Shown here piece after piece: positions 54,940-63,372 of a stretch of DNA of 64,000 nt. The stretch covers positions 62,001 to 126,000 of the forward strand of contig PAPJ01000011.1 in NCBI GenBank assembly GCA_002709045.1. The letters run 5' to 3'. Positions within the stretch are counted from its first letter, which is position 1. Each line of letters starts with the position of its first letter. The DNA is from Planctomycetaceae bacterium (GTDB taxonomy: Bacteria > Planctomycetota > Planctomycetia > Pirellulales > Pirellulaceae). The notes under the pieces were generated by a model that was not told the DNA's origin, ran no database searches, and worked only from the letters and a program-made list of their open reading frames with translations. Made by a program: the position numbers and the translations under genes.

Positions 54940-57391
54940 TAGATGTCATTATTTCTGTATCGTCCTGGCGGTAGTGACTGTCGGGGTGTCAGTCCGGGTG
55001 AACCTGTATGCGCAGGATGCATCAGAAGTGTCCTATGCTTCAGATGTTTTACCGATTTTGCAGGCCAAGTGCTTCCGTTGTCATAACGGACAACGAAGTG
55101 AAGGCGGACTGAGACTCGATCTGAAAAATGCTGCGCTCAAAGGCGGAGATAGTGGTCACGCCTTCATTCCCGGTAATTCTGATCAGTCGCTGTTACTACA
55201 GCGTATAAATTCAGATGATGAATTTGAACGGATGCCGCAAGAGGCAGCGAAGCTCACCGGAAACGAGATTCGGTTATTAACTCAGTGGATTCGAGAGGGA
55301 GCAAAAGGACTGCATGATGTGAAACAGTCCGAGCATTGGGCATTTCAAATGATTACTGATTCGGCTATCCTGCCGGTCAAAGATCAGTCATGGCCCCGTA
55401 GTCCAATGGACTATTTCGTACTGGCAATGCTCGAACAGGAAGGACTGCGGCCAGCCCCTCGTGCCTTAGATTATCAACTTATCCGGCGCCTATCATTCGA
55501 CCTTCTTGGCATGCCACCAACGGTTGAAGAAGTTAAAGCATTTGAAACAAACTCAGATCCGGATGCGTATCAACAGCTTGTTGAAAGACTGCTCAGCGAT
55601 CCGCGGTTTGGGGAACGTTGGGGCCGGCACTGGCTCGATCTGGCACGTTACGCCGACAGCTCGGGATATGAAGCTGATCGTCCACGAAAGATATGGCACT
55701 ATCGTGACTGGGTGATTCGGGCGATGAATCAGGATAAACCAATTACGAAATTCGTCATTGAACAAATTGGAGGTGACTTATTACCTCAGGCTACAGAAGA
55801 AAATCGAGTCGCCTCCGGATTTCACTGTAATGCCATGCTCGACGGCGGTGTTCGTGAACAGGCTGTGCTTGACCGAGTCAATTCGACGGGAGCCGTGTTT
55901 CTTGGACTGACACTGGAGTGTGCTCAATGCCATGATCATAAAACGGATCCTGTAACTCAAAAAGAATACTACCAGCTGTTCGCATTTTTCCATGGTGCTA
56001 GTGCCGTTCCATTGGATTTAAGCCCACCTGAATTAAAGAATCGTATTGCCCAAATTAATCAACAGGTAGCGGTCAGCAATGAACAGATCGCAAAGATCGA
56101 CGTGATGATTAAAGACAATCTGGAGAAGCTTGTTGCATCCGCTTTGACTGAAAAAGAAAAGATTGAAGCGGGTATTTTGACATTGTTAAAAGTACCTGCT
56201 GCTGACCGTAGTGAAGCGGAAATCAGACAGCTGGAATTGTATTTTCAAAGTAAGAATACTGAGCGAATTGCCTTGATCGCCAAGCGTGATGAACTTCAAA
56301 GTCAACAGCCTGAACCTGAAACTACACTTGTCTTTGCGCAGGATAATCGGAAGACACATCTGTTTGTACGTGGTAACCCTCGACAGTTAGGTGAAGAAGT
56401 TCAATCAAATACCCCGGCATTTCTACACGAAATCAAACGGGAAGAACAGCAAAGTGAATACCCTGACCGAGTCTCATTGGGAGAATGGATTGTTGCAAGA
56501 GAGAATCCGCTTTTTGCGCGAGTGATGGCAAATCGGATTTGGTTGAGATTGATGGGTAAAGCGATTGTTGAATCTGAAGATGACTTTGGCGTCCAGACAG
56601 CTCGCCCCAGAAACTTGTTGTTATTGGATCATTTGGCAACACTGATTCAGCAGCAGGATAGTTTTAAAAGTGTCATCCGTTCGATTGTTCTTTCAGCCAC
56701 TTATCAACAGTCTTCAGACTTTAGTGATCGAGAGGATGGGAATGAAGGATTGTTTCAGGGGCAGCAAAGATTTCGTCTAGAGGTGGAGGTTTTGCGGGAT
56801 AACGCTTTGGCTGTCGCCGGGTTGCTGGAGAATCAAATTGGTGGTCCCAGTGTTTTTCCTCCCCAGCAGAACGGAATACTTGATTTTCGAGCGACTCCTG
56901 CCACCTGGATCGAAAGTCAAGGAGCAGACCGATATCGGCGAGGCATGTATACGTATATATGGCGTCTGACGCCTCATCCAATGACCGCCATCTTTGATGG
57001 CCCTGAACTGACAACTTCCTGTACCCGGAGAACCAGTTCCAACGTCGCACTTCAGGCATTGGCATTGTTGAATGATCCGTTGTTTGTGGAAGCCGCTCAG
57101 GCATTTGCAAAACAACTATTGTTAGCCTGTCAGAGTGAGGAAGAAAGGATTGAGTTTCTTTTTAGCAGAACCCTTAATCGTCAAGGTACTCAAGAGGAAA
57201 TATCGATTGTTCGCAAGTTGTTAGCCGAACAGTTAATATTCTTTAATCAAGATACAATAGCAGCCAAACTTGCAATGGGCGCGTATGGTTTGGATCAAAG
57301 CCAACGCGATATAAGTCCCAGTGAGCAGGCCGCCTGGGTGGCTGTCTGCAGGGCCATCATGAATCTGGATGAGTTTATAATGCGAGAATGA
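54914..57391 (+). CDS. PSD1-family protein: cytochrome domain, DUF1549, DUF1553 (pair VI)
   Basis: 825 residues, compact. The ATG lies inside the upstream DUF1501 gene; the signal peptide follows (HYFCIVLAVVTVGVSV). Haem motif one is CFRCHNGQRSEGG; DUF1549 carries CAQCHDHKTDPVTQKEYYQ. Where others have LamG there is a coiled coil of about 90 residues (QINQQVAVSNEQIAKIDVMI onward). DUF1553 ends the protein (PLFARVMANRIWLRLMGKA). The final TGA overlaps the next ATG (ATGA), so the DUF1501 partner is translationally coupled. Confidence 0.9.
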   Translation: MSCKLLLLDRCHYFCIVLAVVTVGVSVRVNLYAQDASEVSYASDVLPILQAKCFRCHNGQRSEGGLRLDLKNAALKGGDSGHAFIPGNSDQSLLLQRINSDDEFERMPQEAAKLTGNEIRLLTQWIREGAKGLHDVKQSEHWAFQMITDSAILPVKDQSWPRSPMDYFVLAMLEQEGLRPAPRALDYQLIRRLSFDLLGMPPTVEEVKAFETNSDPDAYQQLVERLLSDPRFGERWGRHWLDLARYADSSGYEADRPRKIWHYRDWVIRAMNQDKPITKFVIEQIGGDLLPQATEENRVASGFHCNAMLDGGVREQAVLDRVNSTGAVFLGLTLECAQCHDHKTDPVTQKEYYQLFAFFHGASAVPLDLSPPELKNRIAQINQQVAVSNEQIAKIDVMIKDNLEKLVASALTEKEKIEAGILTLLKVPAADRSEAEIRQLELYFQSKNTERIALIAKRDELQSQQPEPETTLVFAQDNRKTHLFVRGNPRQLGEEVQSNTPAFLHEIKREEQQSEYPDRVSLGEWIVARENPLFARVMANRIWLRLMGKAIVESEDDFGVQTARPRNLLLLDHLATLIQQQDSFKSVIRSIVLSATYQQSSDFSDREDGNEGLFQGQQRFRLEVEVLRDNALAVAGLLENQIGGPSVFPPQQNGILDFRATPATWIESQGADRYRRGMYTYIWRLTPHPMTAIFDGPELTTSCTRRTSSNVALQALALLNDPLFVEAAQAFAKQLLLACQSEEERIEFLFSRTLNRQGTQEEISIVRKLLAEQLIFFNQDTIAAKLAMGAYGLDQSQRDISPSEQAAWVAVCRAIMNLDEFIMRE

Positions 57392-58791
57392 TGAATAGCC
57401 GCAGACGATTCTTTAAAAATAATGCTCTTGGAGTTGCATCGCTGGCTTTGCCTTCGATGTTGACAGCCGATGGGTTATGCGCTGATCTTAATACAGCTGG
57501 CAGAACGCATCATCAGCCAACAGCGAAAAATGTCATCTTTATGTGCCAGATTGGTGCTCCCAGTCAATTCGACATGTTTGATCCAAAGCCTGTATTAAAT
57601 GAGCGAGATGGTGAGCAGTTACCCCAGTCTTTTCTTGACCGGGTTGAGTTTGCCCAGATTAAAGAGTCCAGGCCAAAGCTGATGGGAACGCCATATAAAT
57701 TCCAACAGCATGGTGAAAGTGGTCAGTGGATTTCAGAGTTAATGCCACATACCGCTGGTATCGTCGACGATATCTCCTTTGTTCATACCTGTCAGGCTGA
57801 AGATCAAAATCATATGTTTGCCGAACTGCATATGAGTACTGGCTGGAGACGCTTCGGCCGTCCGAGTCTGGGTAGTTGGGTGCTGTATGGACTGGGTTCA
57901 GAGTCTGAAAATCTCCCGGGCTTTATGGTTTTACGGTCGGGTATGCATCCTCGAAGTAAAGGTGCGAATTACGGTCCGGGATTTTTACCGGGGACAATGC
58001 AGGGAACCCCTTTGCAGTCTAATGGTCCACCGATTTTAAATCTTGGGAGTCCCGCAGGTTTTTCCCAGCAAAGCCAGGCCTCAACGGTTGCAGCGATTAA
58101 CGCATTAAACCGTTTGAAGGTACGGGAGAACGCTGATCCGGATATAGAGACGCGAATTTCGAATTATGAATTGGCATTTAGAATGCAGTCGAGTGCCCCG
58201 GAATTGCTTGATATGTCTGGCGAGACTCAGGCAACCTTAGATCTTTATGGAATTACCGATCCGGATAGGCCTTCCTATGCCAGAAATTGTCTTTTAGCCC
58301 GTCGGTTAGTTGAACGTGGCGTTAGGTTTGTGGAATTGTTCCATGGTGACTGGGACCATCACACCAGTATCTATCAACGCTTGCCTGGTGAGTGCAAAAC
58401 GACTGATCAGGCATCAGCCGCGCTGATTCTCGACCTTAAGCGGATGGGGTTGTTGGATGATACACTCGTAATATGGGGTGGTGAATTTGGACGTTCCTCG
58501 GTCGCGCAAAAAAGTTTAATGCCCGGAGAACCGGTTGGACGTGATCATCATGTTGAGGCATTCACGATGTGGTTTGCCGGTGGTGGAGTCGCAAATGGTA
58601 AATCGATTGGCGAGACGGATGATATCGGGTTTGATGCTACAACCGACAGATGGCACATTCATGATCTGCATGCCACAATTCTGCATGCGTTGGGATTGGA
58701 TCACAAACGACTTACCTATAGACATCAGGGGCGAGACTACCGACTAACTGATGTCCACGGTAATGTGAAGACGGAACTCTTTCAGGCATAG
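57388..58791 (+). CDS. DUF1501 protein (pair VI)
   Basis: 467 residues; two adjacent ATGs, the first overlapping the PSD1 stop as ATGA. Tat-like SRRRFFKNNALGVASLAL. The usual GGPS segment reads MCQIGAPSQFDMFDPKP. Other landmarks: DQNHMFAELHMSTG, DWDHHTSIYQ, WGGEFGRSSV and GRDHHVEAFTMWFAGGG. The first of three sulfatase genes follows 23 bases later on the same strand. Confidence 0.9.
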   Translation: MMNSRRRFFKNNALGVASLALPSMLTADGLCADLNTAGRTHHQPTAKNVIFMCQIGAPSQFDMFDPKPVLNERDGEQLPQSFLDRVEFAQIKESRPKLMGTPYKFQQHGESGQWISELMPHTAGIVDDISFVHTCQAEDQNHMFAELHMSTGWRRFGRPSLGSWVLYGLGSESENLPGFMVLRSGMHPRSKGANYGPGFLPGTMQGTPLQSNGPPILNLGSPAGFSQQSQASTVAAINALNRLKVRENADPDIETRISNYELAFRMQSSAPELLDMSGETQATLDLYGITDPDRPSYARNCLLARRLVERGVRFVELFHGDWDHHTSIYQRLPGECKTTDQASAALILDLKRMGLLDDTLVIWGGEFGRSSVAQKSLMPGEPVGRDHHVEAFTMWFAGGGVANGKSIGETDDIGFDATTDRWHIHDLHATILHALGLDHKRLTYRHQGRDYRLTDVHGNVKTELFQA

Positions 58792-58814
58792 ACTCATTAA
58801 CGTTGCGAGTTTCC

Positions 58815-60416
58815 ATGAAGTTACGTACAGCTAAAATTTTTGTAGCCTTGTTTTGCGTGGCGCAGTTACTTCTCCCGGTGACCTCCCTGACCGCAGCCGC
58901 GCCGAATATTGTTTTGATTATTTCTGATGATATGGGATATTCCGATTTAGGTTGCTATGGCGGAGAAATTGATACTCCGGTTTTAGATGGTTTGGCTGAG
59001 CAGGGTCTTAGATTCACCAATTACTATGTCAACAATATGTGTTGGCCCACCCGTGCTAGTTTAATGACGAGTTTATATCCACTTACAGCACTGCCGAATG
59101 CGGGTGCGGCAACCGGCGGACTGCACCCCGAGGCCGTGACTCTTCCTCAGGCTTTACGAAATGCCGGTTATTCAACCTTTATGTCCGGGAAATGGCATCT
59201 TTCCAACTCCCAACAGCCAGATGGAAAAAATGCTCCGCATCATCGAGGCTTTGAGTACTTTTATGGAACGATCTCAGGAGCAGCGGATTTTTTTGCTCCG
59301 GTTGATTTGCAACTCAATGGTAAGAGCAGAACGTACGAGTGGCAGGGAAGAGACGATTATTACTACACCGATGCTATTACCAATCATGCCTTAAACTTCC
59401 TTGATAACCGAGATGCGAAAAAACCGTTTTTCTTGTATATGGCCTATACGGCTGCGCATTGGCCTTTGCATGCCAAGCCAGAGGATATTGAGCATTACAA
59501 AGGACGTTTTCAGTCAGGTTGGGATCAACTAAGAGAAGATAGATATCGTCGAATGAAAAAGCTTGGTGTGATCGATCGTGATTGGGAATTGTCACCGCGG
59601 CACAATAATGTTCCCGCCTGGCAGGGCACTAAATACCCGCAGTGGCATGAAAGACGGATGGAAGTCTATGCTGCTCAGATTACCAGCATGGATCGAAATA
59701 TAGGCCGGGTAACCGAGTACTTAAACAGACATGGACTCTTTGAGAACACGATCCTAATTTATCAGCATGATAATGGGGGATGTCATGTTGAGTACTTACC
59801 GGAAAGAAAAGGGAACTGGACCCGTGAGAAGACCACCGATGGTAAAGCAATTCCTATCAAACCCGGCAACATTCCCAATCTTATGCCGGGCGGGCAAGAA
59901 ACATTCCAGTCGTATGGCTATGGCTGGGCAAATCTGTCAAATACTCCATTTCGCCTGTTCAAACAATATGATCACGAAGGGGGTACTCGTTCACCGCTAA
60001 TTATTCATTGGCCCAATGGTATTGCCAGTAATCAGATTGGTTCACTGGTGAAAGATGTCTGCCATGTGATTGACATCATGCCAACTCTATTAGATGTGGC
60101 AGGTGTTACGGCTGGAATCCAGAATTCTTTGCCGCTTGAGGGACGCTCGTTTGCTAACGCCCTGCAGGGTCTTGCAGTACCACAGCATAACTCTATTTTT
60201 TGGGCGCATAATAAAGGTTCGGCTGTTTGGTCTGATGGTTGGAAGCTTGTCTCCGGTAACCGTGGTAAGCAATGGGAGTTATACTATCTTCCCGAAGATG
60301 GAACAGAACTCAAGAATCTGGCGGTACAGCATCCCGATAAAGTAGCAGAGTTAAAAGAATTACACGCCCAGTGGATGGCTCGTAACAAGAGAGTTGCCGG
60401 AAGCACGAAAAAATGA
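58815..60416 (+). CDS. Exported arylsulfatase-type sulfatase
   Basis: 533 residues from the ATG at 58815; the frame extends to a TTG at 58803, but the signal peptide (KIFVALFCVAQLLLPVTSLTA) fits the ATG. Metal ligands D38-D39 (SDDMGYSDLGCYGGEIDTP); maturation motif C76-W-P-T-R80; activity-associated GKWHL; second metal site D319-N320 in QHDNGG. This is the arylsulfatase A / S1_4-like pattern. Its TGA overlaps the next sulfatase's ATG (ATGA). Confidence 0.92.
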   Translation: MKLRTAKIFVALFCVAQLLLPVTSLTAAAPNIVLIISDDMGYSDLGCYGGEIDTPVLDGLAEQGLRFTNYYVNNMCWPTRASLMTSLYPLTALPNAGAATGGLHPEAVTLPQALRNAGYSTFMSGKWHLSNSQQPDGKNAPHHRGFEYFYGTISGAADFFAPVDLQLNGKSRTYEWQGRDDYYYTDAITNHALNFLDNRDAKKPFFLYMAYTAAHWPLHAKPEDIEHYKGRFQSGWDQLREDRYRRMKKLGVIDRDWELSPRHNNVPAWQGTKYPQWHERRMEVYAAQITSMDRNIGRVTEYLNRHGLFENTILIYQHDNGGCHVEYLPERKGNWTREKTTDGKAIPIKPGNIPNLMPGGQETFQSYGYGWANLSNTPFRLFKQYDHEGGTRSPLIIHWPNGIASNQIGSLVKDVCHVIDIMPTLLDVAGVTAGIQNSLPLEGRSFANALQGLAVPQHNSIFWAHNKGSAVWSDGWKLVSGNRGKQWELYYLPEDGTELKNLAVQHPDKVAELKELHAQWMARNKRVAGSTKK

Positions 60417-61831
60417 TGAAACAGACAATAATTGTATCGATGGTATGGTTGGGGTTGTGCTCCATGGTCACCGCAGCAGAACAACCAAACTTTCTTATTA
60501 TTATGGCAGACGACTGTACTTATAATGATTTGCCATTGTATGGAGGTGAAAATGCCAGGACTCCGAATCTCGATCGACTCGCTAGCCAGGGCCTAACCTT
60601 CAACCGTGCATATTTATCAGAAGCGATGTGTCAGCCCTGTCGGGCAGAACTTTATTCGGGACGATATCCGTTAGGCAACGGATGTGCCTGGAATCATTCA
60701 GCGAGTCTGGAATCAGTTACAAGCATGCCTCAGCATTTGTCAGCCTTGGGGTACAGAGTAGGGTTGGCCGGTAAAGTCCATGTCAAACCAACGAAGGCCT
60801 TTCCGTTTGAAAATGTGCAGGGATTTGATGCAAATTGTGTGCGTAATCCGACAAAGCCTCACTTTCTGTCCGATGTAGAAGGCTTTATTGGACGAGATAA
60901 AAGCCAACCTTTTTGTTTAGTCGTGGCCTTGGTGGAACCTCATGTTCCCTGGGTTATGGGCGATGCAAGTGTCTACCCATCAGCGAAGATTAAGCTACCA
61001 GCCAACATTGCCGACACCGTTAGAACCCGGGAGGATTTCGCTCGTTATCTGGCAGAAATTACTTATATGGATGGTCAGGTCGGAGAGTTGTTGAACACAC
61101 TGGATCAGTCCGGTTTTGCAGACGAAACAATTGTTCTGTTTTCATCCGAGCAGGGAGCACAGTTCCCGGGTTGCAAATGGACTAATTGGGATACCGGACT
61201 ACATACTGCGCTGATTGCCCGCTGGCCGGGAAAGATCGCCCCGGCAACACGTACTGACGCGTTGGTACAGTATGCTGATGTTTTGCCGACATTGGTTGCT
61301 CTTGCCGGAGGTGAAACGCAGCCACGTAAATATGACGGTACAGACTTTTCCGATGTTTTATTAGGTAAGGCAACGCAACATCGAAAGTATGTTTACGGCA
61401 TGCATAACAATATTCCCGAAGGGCCTAGTTATCCAATTCGAACTGTGAGTGACGGGACTTATCGATACATTGAAAACCTGCGGGCTGATGAAATTTATAT
61501 CGAGAAACACTTGATGGGTTCGCGGGGAAATGGGGAGCTAAACAATCCATACTGGGCTACCTGGGTTTGGTCTTCCTTTGAAAAGCCTGACGTTTATAAA
61601 TTAGTCCGCCGTTATACCCGTCGCCCGGCTCAGCAACTCTATCACACATCAGACGATCCATATGAATTAAGCAATCTGGCTGGTACGTCGGAAGTATCTA
61701 AAATTCAAAAACAACTTCAACATGAATTACATCGTTGGATGAAATCTCAAAACGATCCCGGGGCAGATTTGGATACGCAGCAGGCGATTCAGGCCGCGAA
61801 ACAGGGAAAACATATCTATCGAGCCGAATAA
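60413..61831 (+). CDS. Exported sulfatase with CQPCR motif and Glu in the metal site
   Basis: 472 residues; signal peptide 1-22. Metal ligands D33-D34 (MADDCTYNDLPLYGG). The maturation motif is C73-Q-P-C76-R77, with a second Cys where Ser or Thr is usual; C73 fits the FGE core CxPxR. The second metal site reads SSEQGAQFPG, so E246 stands in place of the usual Asp. The mid-region GLHTALIARWPGKI is standard. It overlaps the previous stop as ATGA. Substitutions suggest a distinct sulfatase branch; function probably retained but unproven. Confidence 0.9.
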   Translation: MMKQTIIVSMVWLGLCSMVTAAEQPNFLIIMADDCTYNDLPLYGGENARTPNLDRLASQGLTFNRAYLSEAMCQPCRAELYSGRYPLGNGCAWNHSASLESVTSMPQHLSALGYRVGLAGKVHVKPTKAFPFENVQGFDANCVRNPTKPHFLSDVEGFIGRDKSQPFCLVVALVEPHVPWVMGDASVYPSAKIKLPANIADTVRTREDFARYLAEITYMDGQVGELLNTLDQSGFADETIVLFSSEQGAQFPGCKWTNWDTGLHTALIARWPGKIAPATRTDALVQYADVLPTLVALAGGETQPRKYDGTDFSDVLLGKATQHRKYVYGMHNNIPEGPSYPIRTVSDGTYRYIENLRADEIYIEKHLMGSRGNGELNNPYWATWVWSSFEKPDVYKLVRRYTRRPAQQLYHTSDDPYELSNLAGTSEVSKIQKQLQHELHRWMKSQNDPGADLDTQQAIQAAKQGKHIYRAE

Positions 61832-61869
61832 ACTAACTAGAGTAATCCTGTAAGAGCAATAAAATCATT

Positions 61870-63366
61870 ATGTTTAAAAGAACACTGTTGGTTCTGATAT
61901 TAGTCCTGTTTTCGCTGCCACCAGGAAGCGTAGTTGAGGGCGCTGAAAAACCCAATATTCTGTGGATCATTGTGGATGATATGTCCGCGCAATTTTCTTC
62001 CTATGGTGAAGAAATAATTGAGACTCCGAATGTGGACGCACTGGCCGGACGCGGAGTTCAGTTCAATAATGCGTTCGTAACAGCGCCGGTTTGTTCGACG
62101 TGTCGTAGTGCTTTTATTACCGGGATGTACCAAACCACGATTGGCGCACATCATCATCGTAGTGGCCGCGGAACGGAGAAAATAATATTACCCGAGGGGG
62201 TCCGGCCGCTTCCCGAAATTTTTCAGGAAGCGGGTTACTATACAACGCTGGCAGGTTGGCCAATTCGAGCCGATGAGCGATTAGGAAAATCCGATTACAA
62301 CTTTGAATGGGATCAGAGGATGTATCATGGGGCCGATTGGGCCAGAAGAAAAGACGGACAGCCATTCTTCGCTCAGATCCAATTGCCGGGTGGTAAGCTG
62401 AGGGGCGGAACTCAGGAATCCGCTGAAAGAATGGCAGCCCGGGCTGAAAAGACATTTGGAAATCGGACTGACATTAAGCAGGTTAGCTTACCTCCTTACT
62501 ATCCCGCCACGGATGTTATTCTTCATGACTGGGCGGCATATCTGGATACCGTGCGTGAAACGGACCGCGTTGTCGGAGAGATTCTTGCAAAGCTTCAAGA
62601 GGAAGGCGATTTCGAAAACACAATTGTAGTGTTTATGACAGATCATGGAATTAGTCATATACGTGGCAAACAGTTTATGTATGACGAAGGTCTGCATGTC
62701 CCGTTGGTAATTGCCGGGCCGGGTGTTAAAGAAGGTCAGGTGCGAGACGATTTAGTGGAACATATCGACATTGCTGCGGTCTCTCTCGCTTCTGCGGGAA
62801 TTAAGATTCCTAAGTATATGCAGGCTCAAAATATCATGTCGGAAGTTTACAGACCGCGTCGGGCAGTATACGCTGCCCGAGATCGTTGTGATGAAACAGT
62901 GGAACATCTGCGAAGTGTTCGTACTCAGGACTTCAAATATATTCGTAACTATCTTCATCAACGTCCTCACCTACAGCCGAATGCCTACAAAGATGGCAAG
63001 TCCATCATGAAGTCTTTCAGAGCAGCCGGAGCCAATGGCCAGCTAAATCAGGTCCAGGCATATCTGCTCAATGCCAGCCGACCCGAAGAAGAATTGTATG
63101 ACCTTCACAATGATCCACATGAGGTTAATAATCTGGCGGATGACCCAGCCTATGCCGGTGTTTTGAAACAGATGCGAAAATTGCTTTCGCGATGGGAAAC
63201 AAAGTCTGCTGATCAAGGTGTTGCTCCGGAGCCTGCGATCATGTTTGACAGCGATATGAAGGTTTATGTAGATACTTTGGAAGCTCGTCGCCGGCCGATC
63301 GAACATATTAACACGATTAAGAATAATATCGAGTTGATGCGGAAGTGGGCCGGGGAAGGAAAGTAA
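61870..63366 (+). CDS. Exported sulfatase-family protein with non-canonical CSTCR motif
   Basis: 498 residues; signal peptide about 1-24. D36-D37 metal pair (VDDMSAQFSSYG). The maturation motif is C75-S-T-C-R79: the Pro or Ala that formylglycine-generating enzyme normally needs at position three is Thr. The later site is TDHGISHIRGKQFMYDEG (D258-H259). The segment after the active site (TGMYQTTIGAHHHRSG) is typical of a large planctomycete branch that usually reads CSP. The usual Lys of GKxH near residue 125 is replaced by LAGWPIRADERLGK. Either an atypical sulfatase or an inactive one. 38 bases after the previous sulfatase. Confidence 0.88.
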   Translation: MFKRTLLVLILVLFSLPPGSVVEGAEKPNILWIIVDDMSAQFSSYGEEIIETPNVDALAGRGVQFNNAFVTAPVCSTCRSAFITGMYQTTIGAHHHRSGRGTEKIILPEGVRPLPEIFQEAGYYTTLAGWPIRADERLGKSDYNFEWDQRMYHGADWARRKDGQPFFAQIQLPGGKLRGGTQESAERMAARAEKTFGNRTDIKQVSLPPYYPATDVILHDWAAYLDTVRETDRVVGEILAKLQEEGDFENTIVVFMTDHGISHIRGKQFMYDEGLHVPLVIAGPGVKEGQVRDDLVEHIDIAAVSLASAGIKIPKYMQAQNIMSEVYRPRRAVYAARDRCDETVEHLRSVRTQDFKYIRNYLHQRPHLQPNAYKDGKSIMKSFRAAGANGQLNQVQAYLLNASRPEEELYDLHNDPHEVNNLADDPAYAGVLKQMRKLLSRWETKSADQGVAPEPAIMFDSDMKVYVDTLEARRRPIEHINTIKNNIELMRKWAGEGK

Positions 63367-63372
63367 CGTTGC

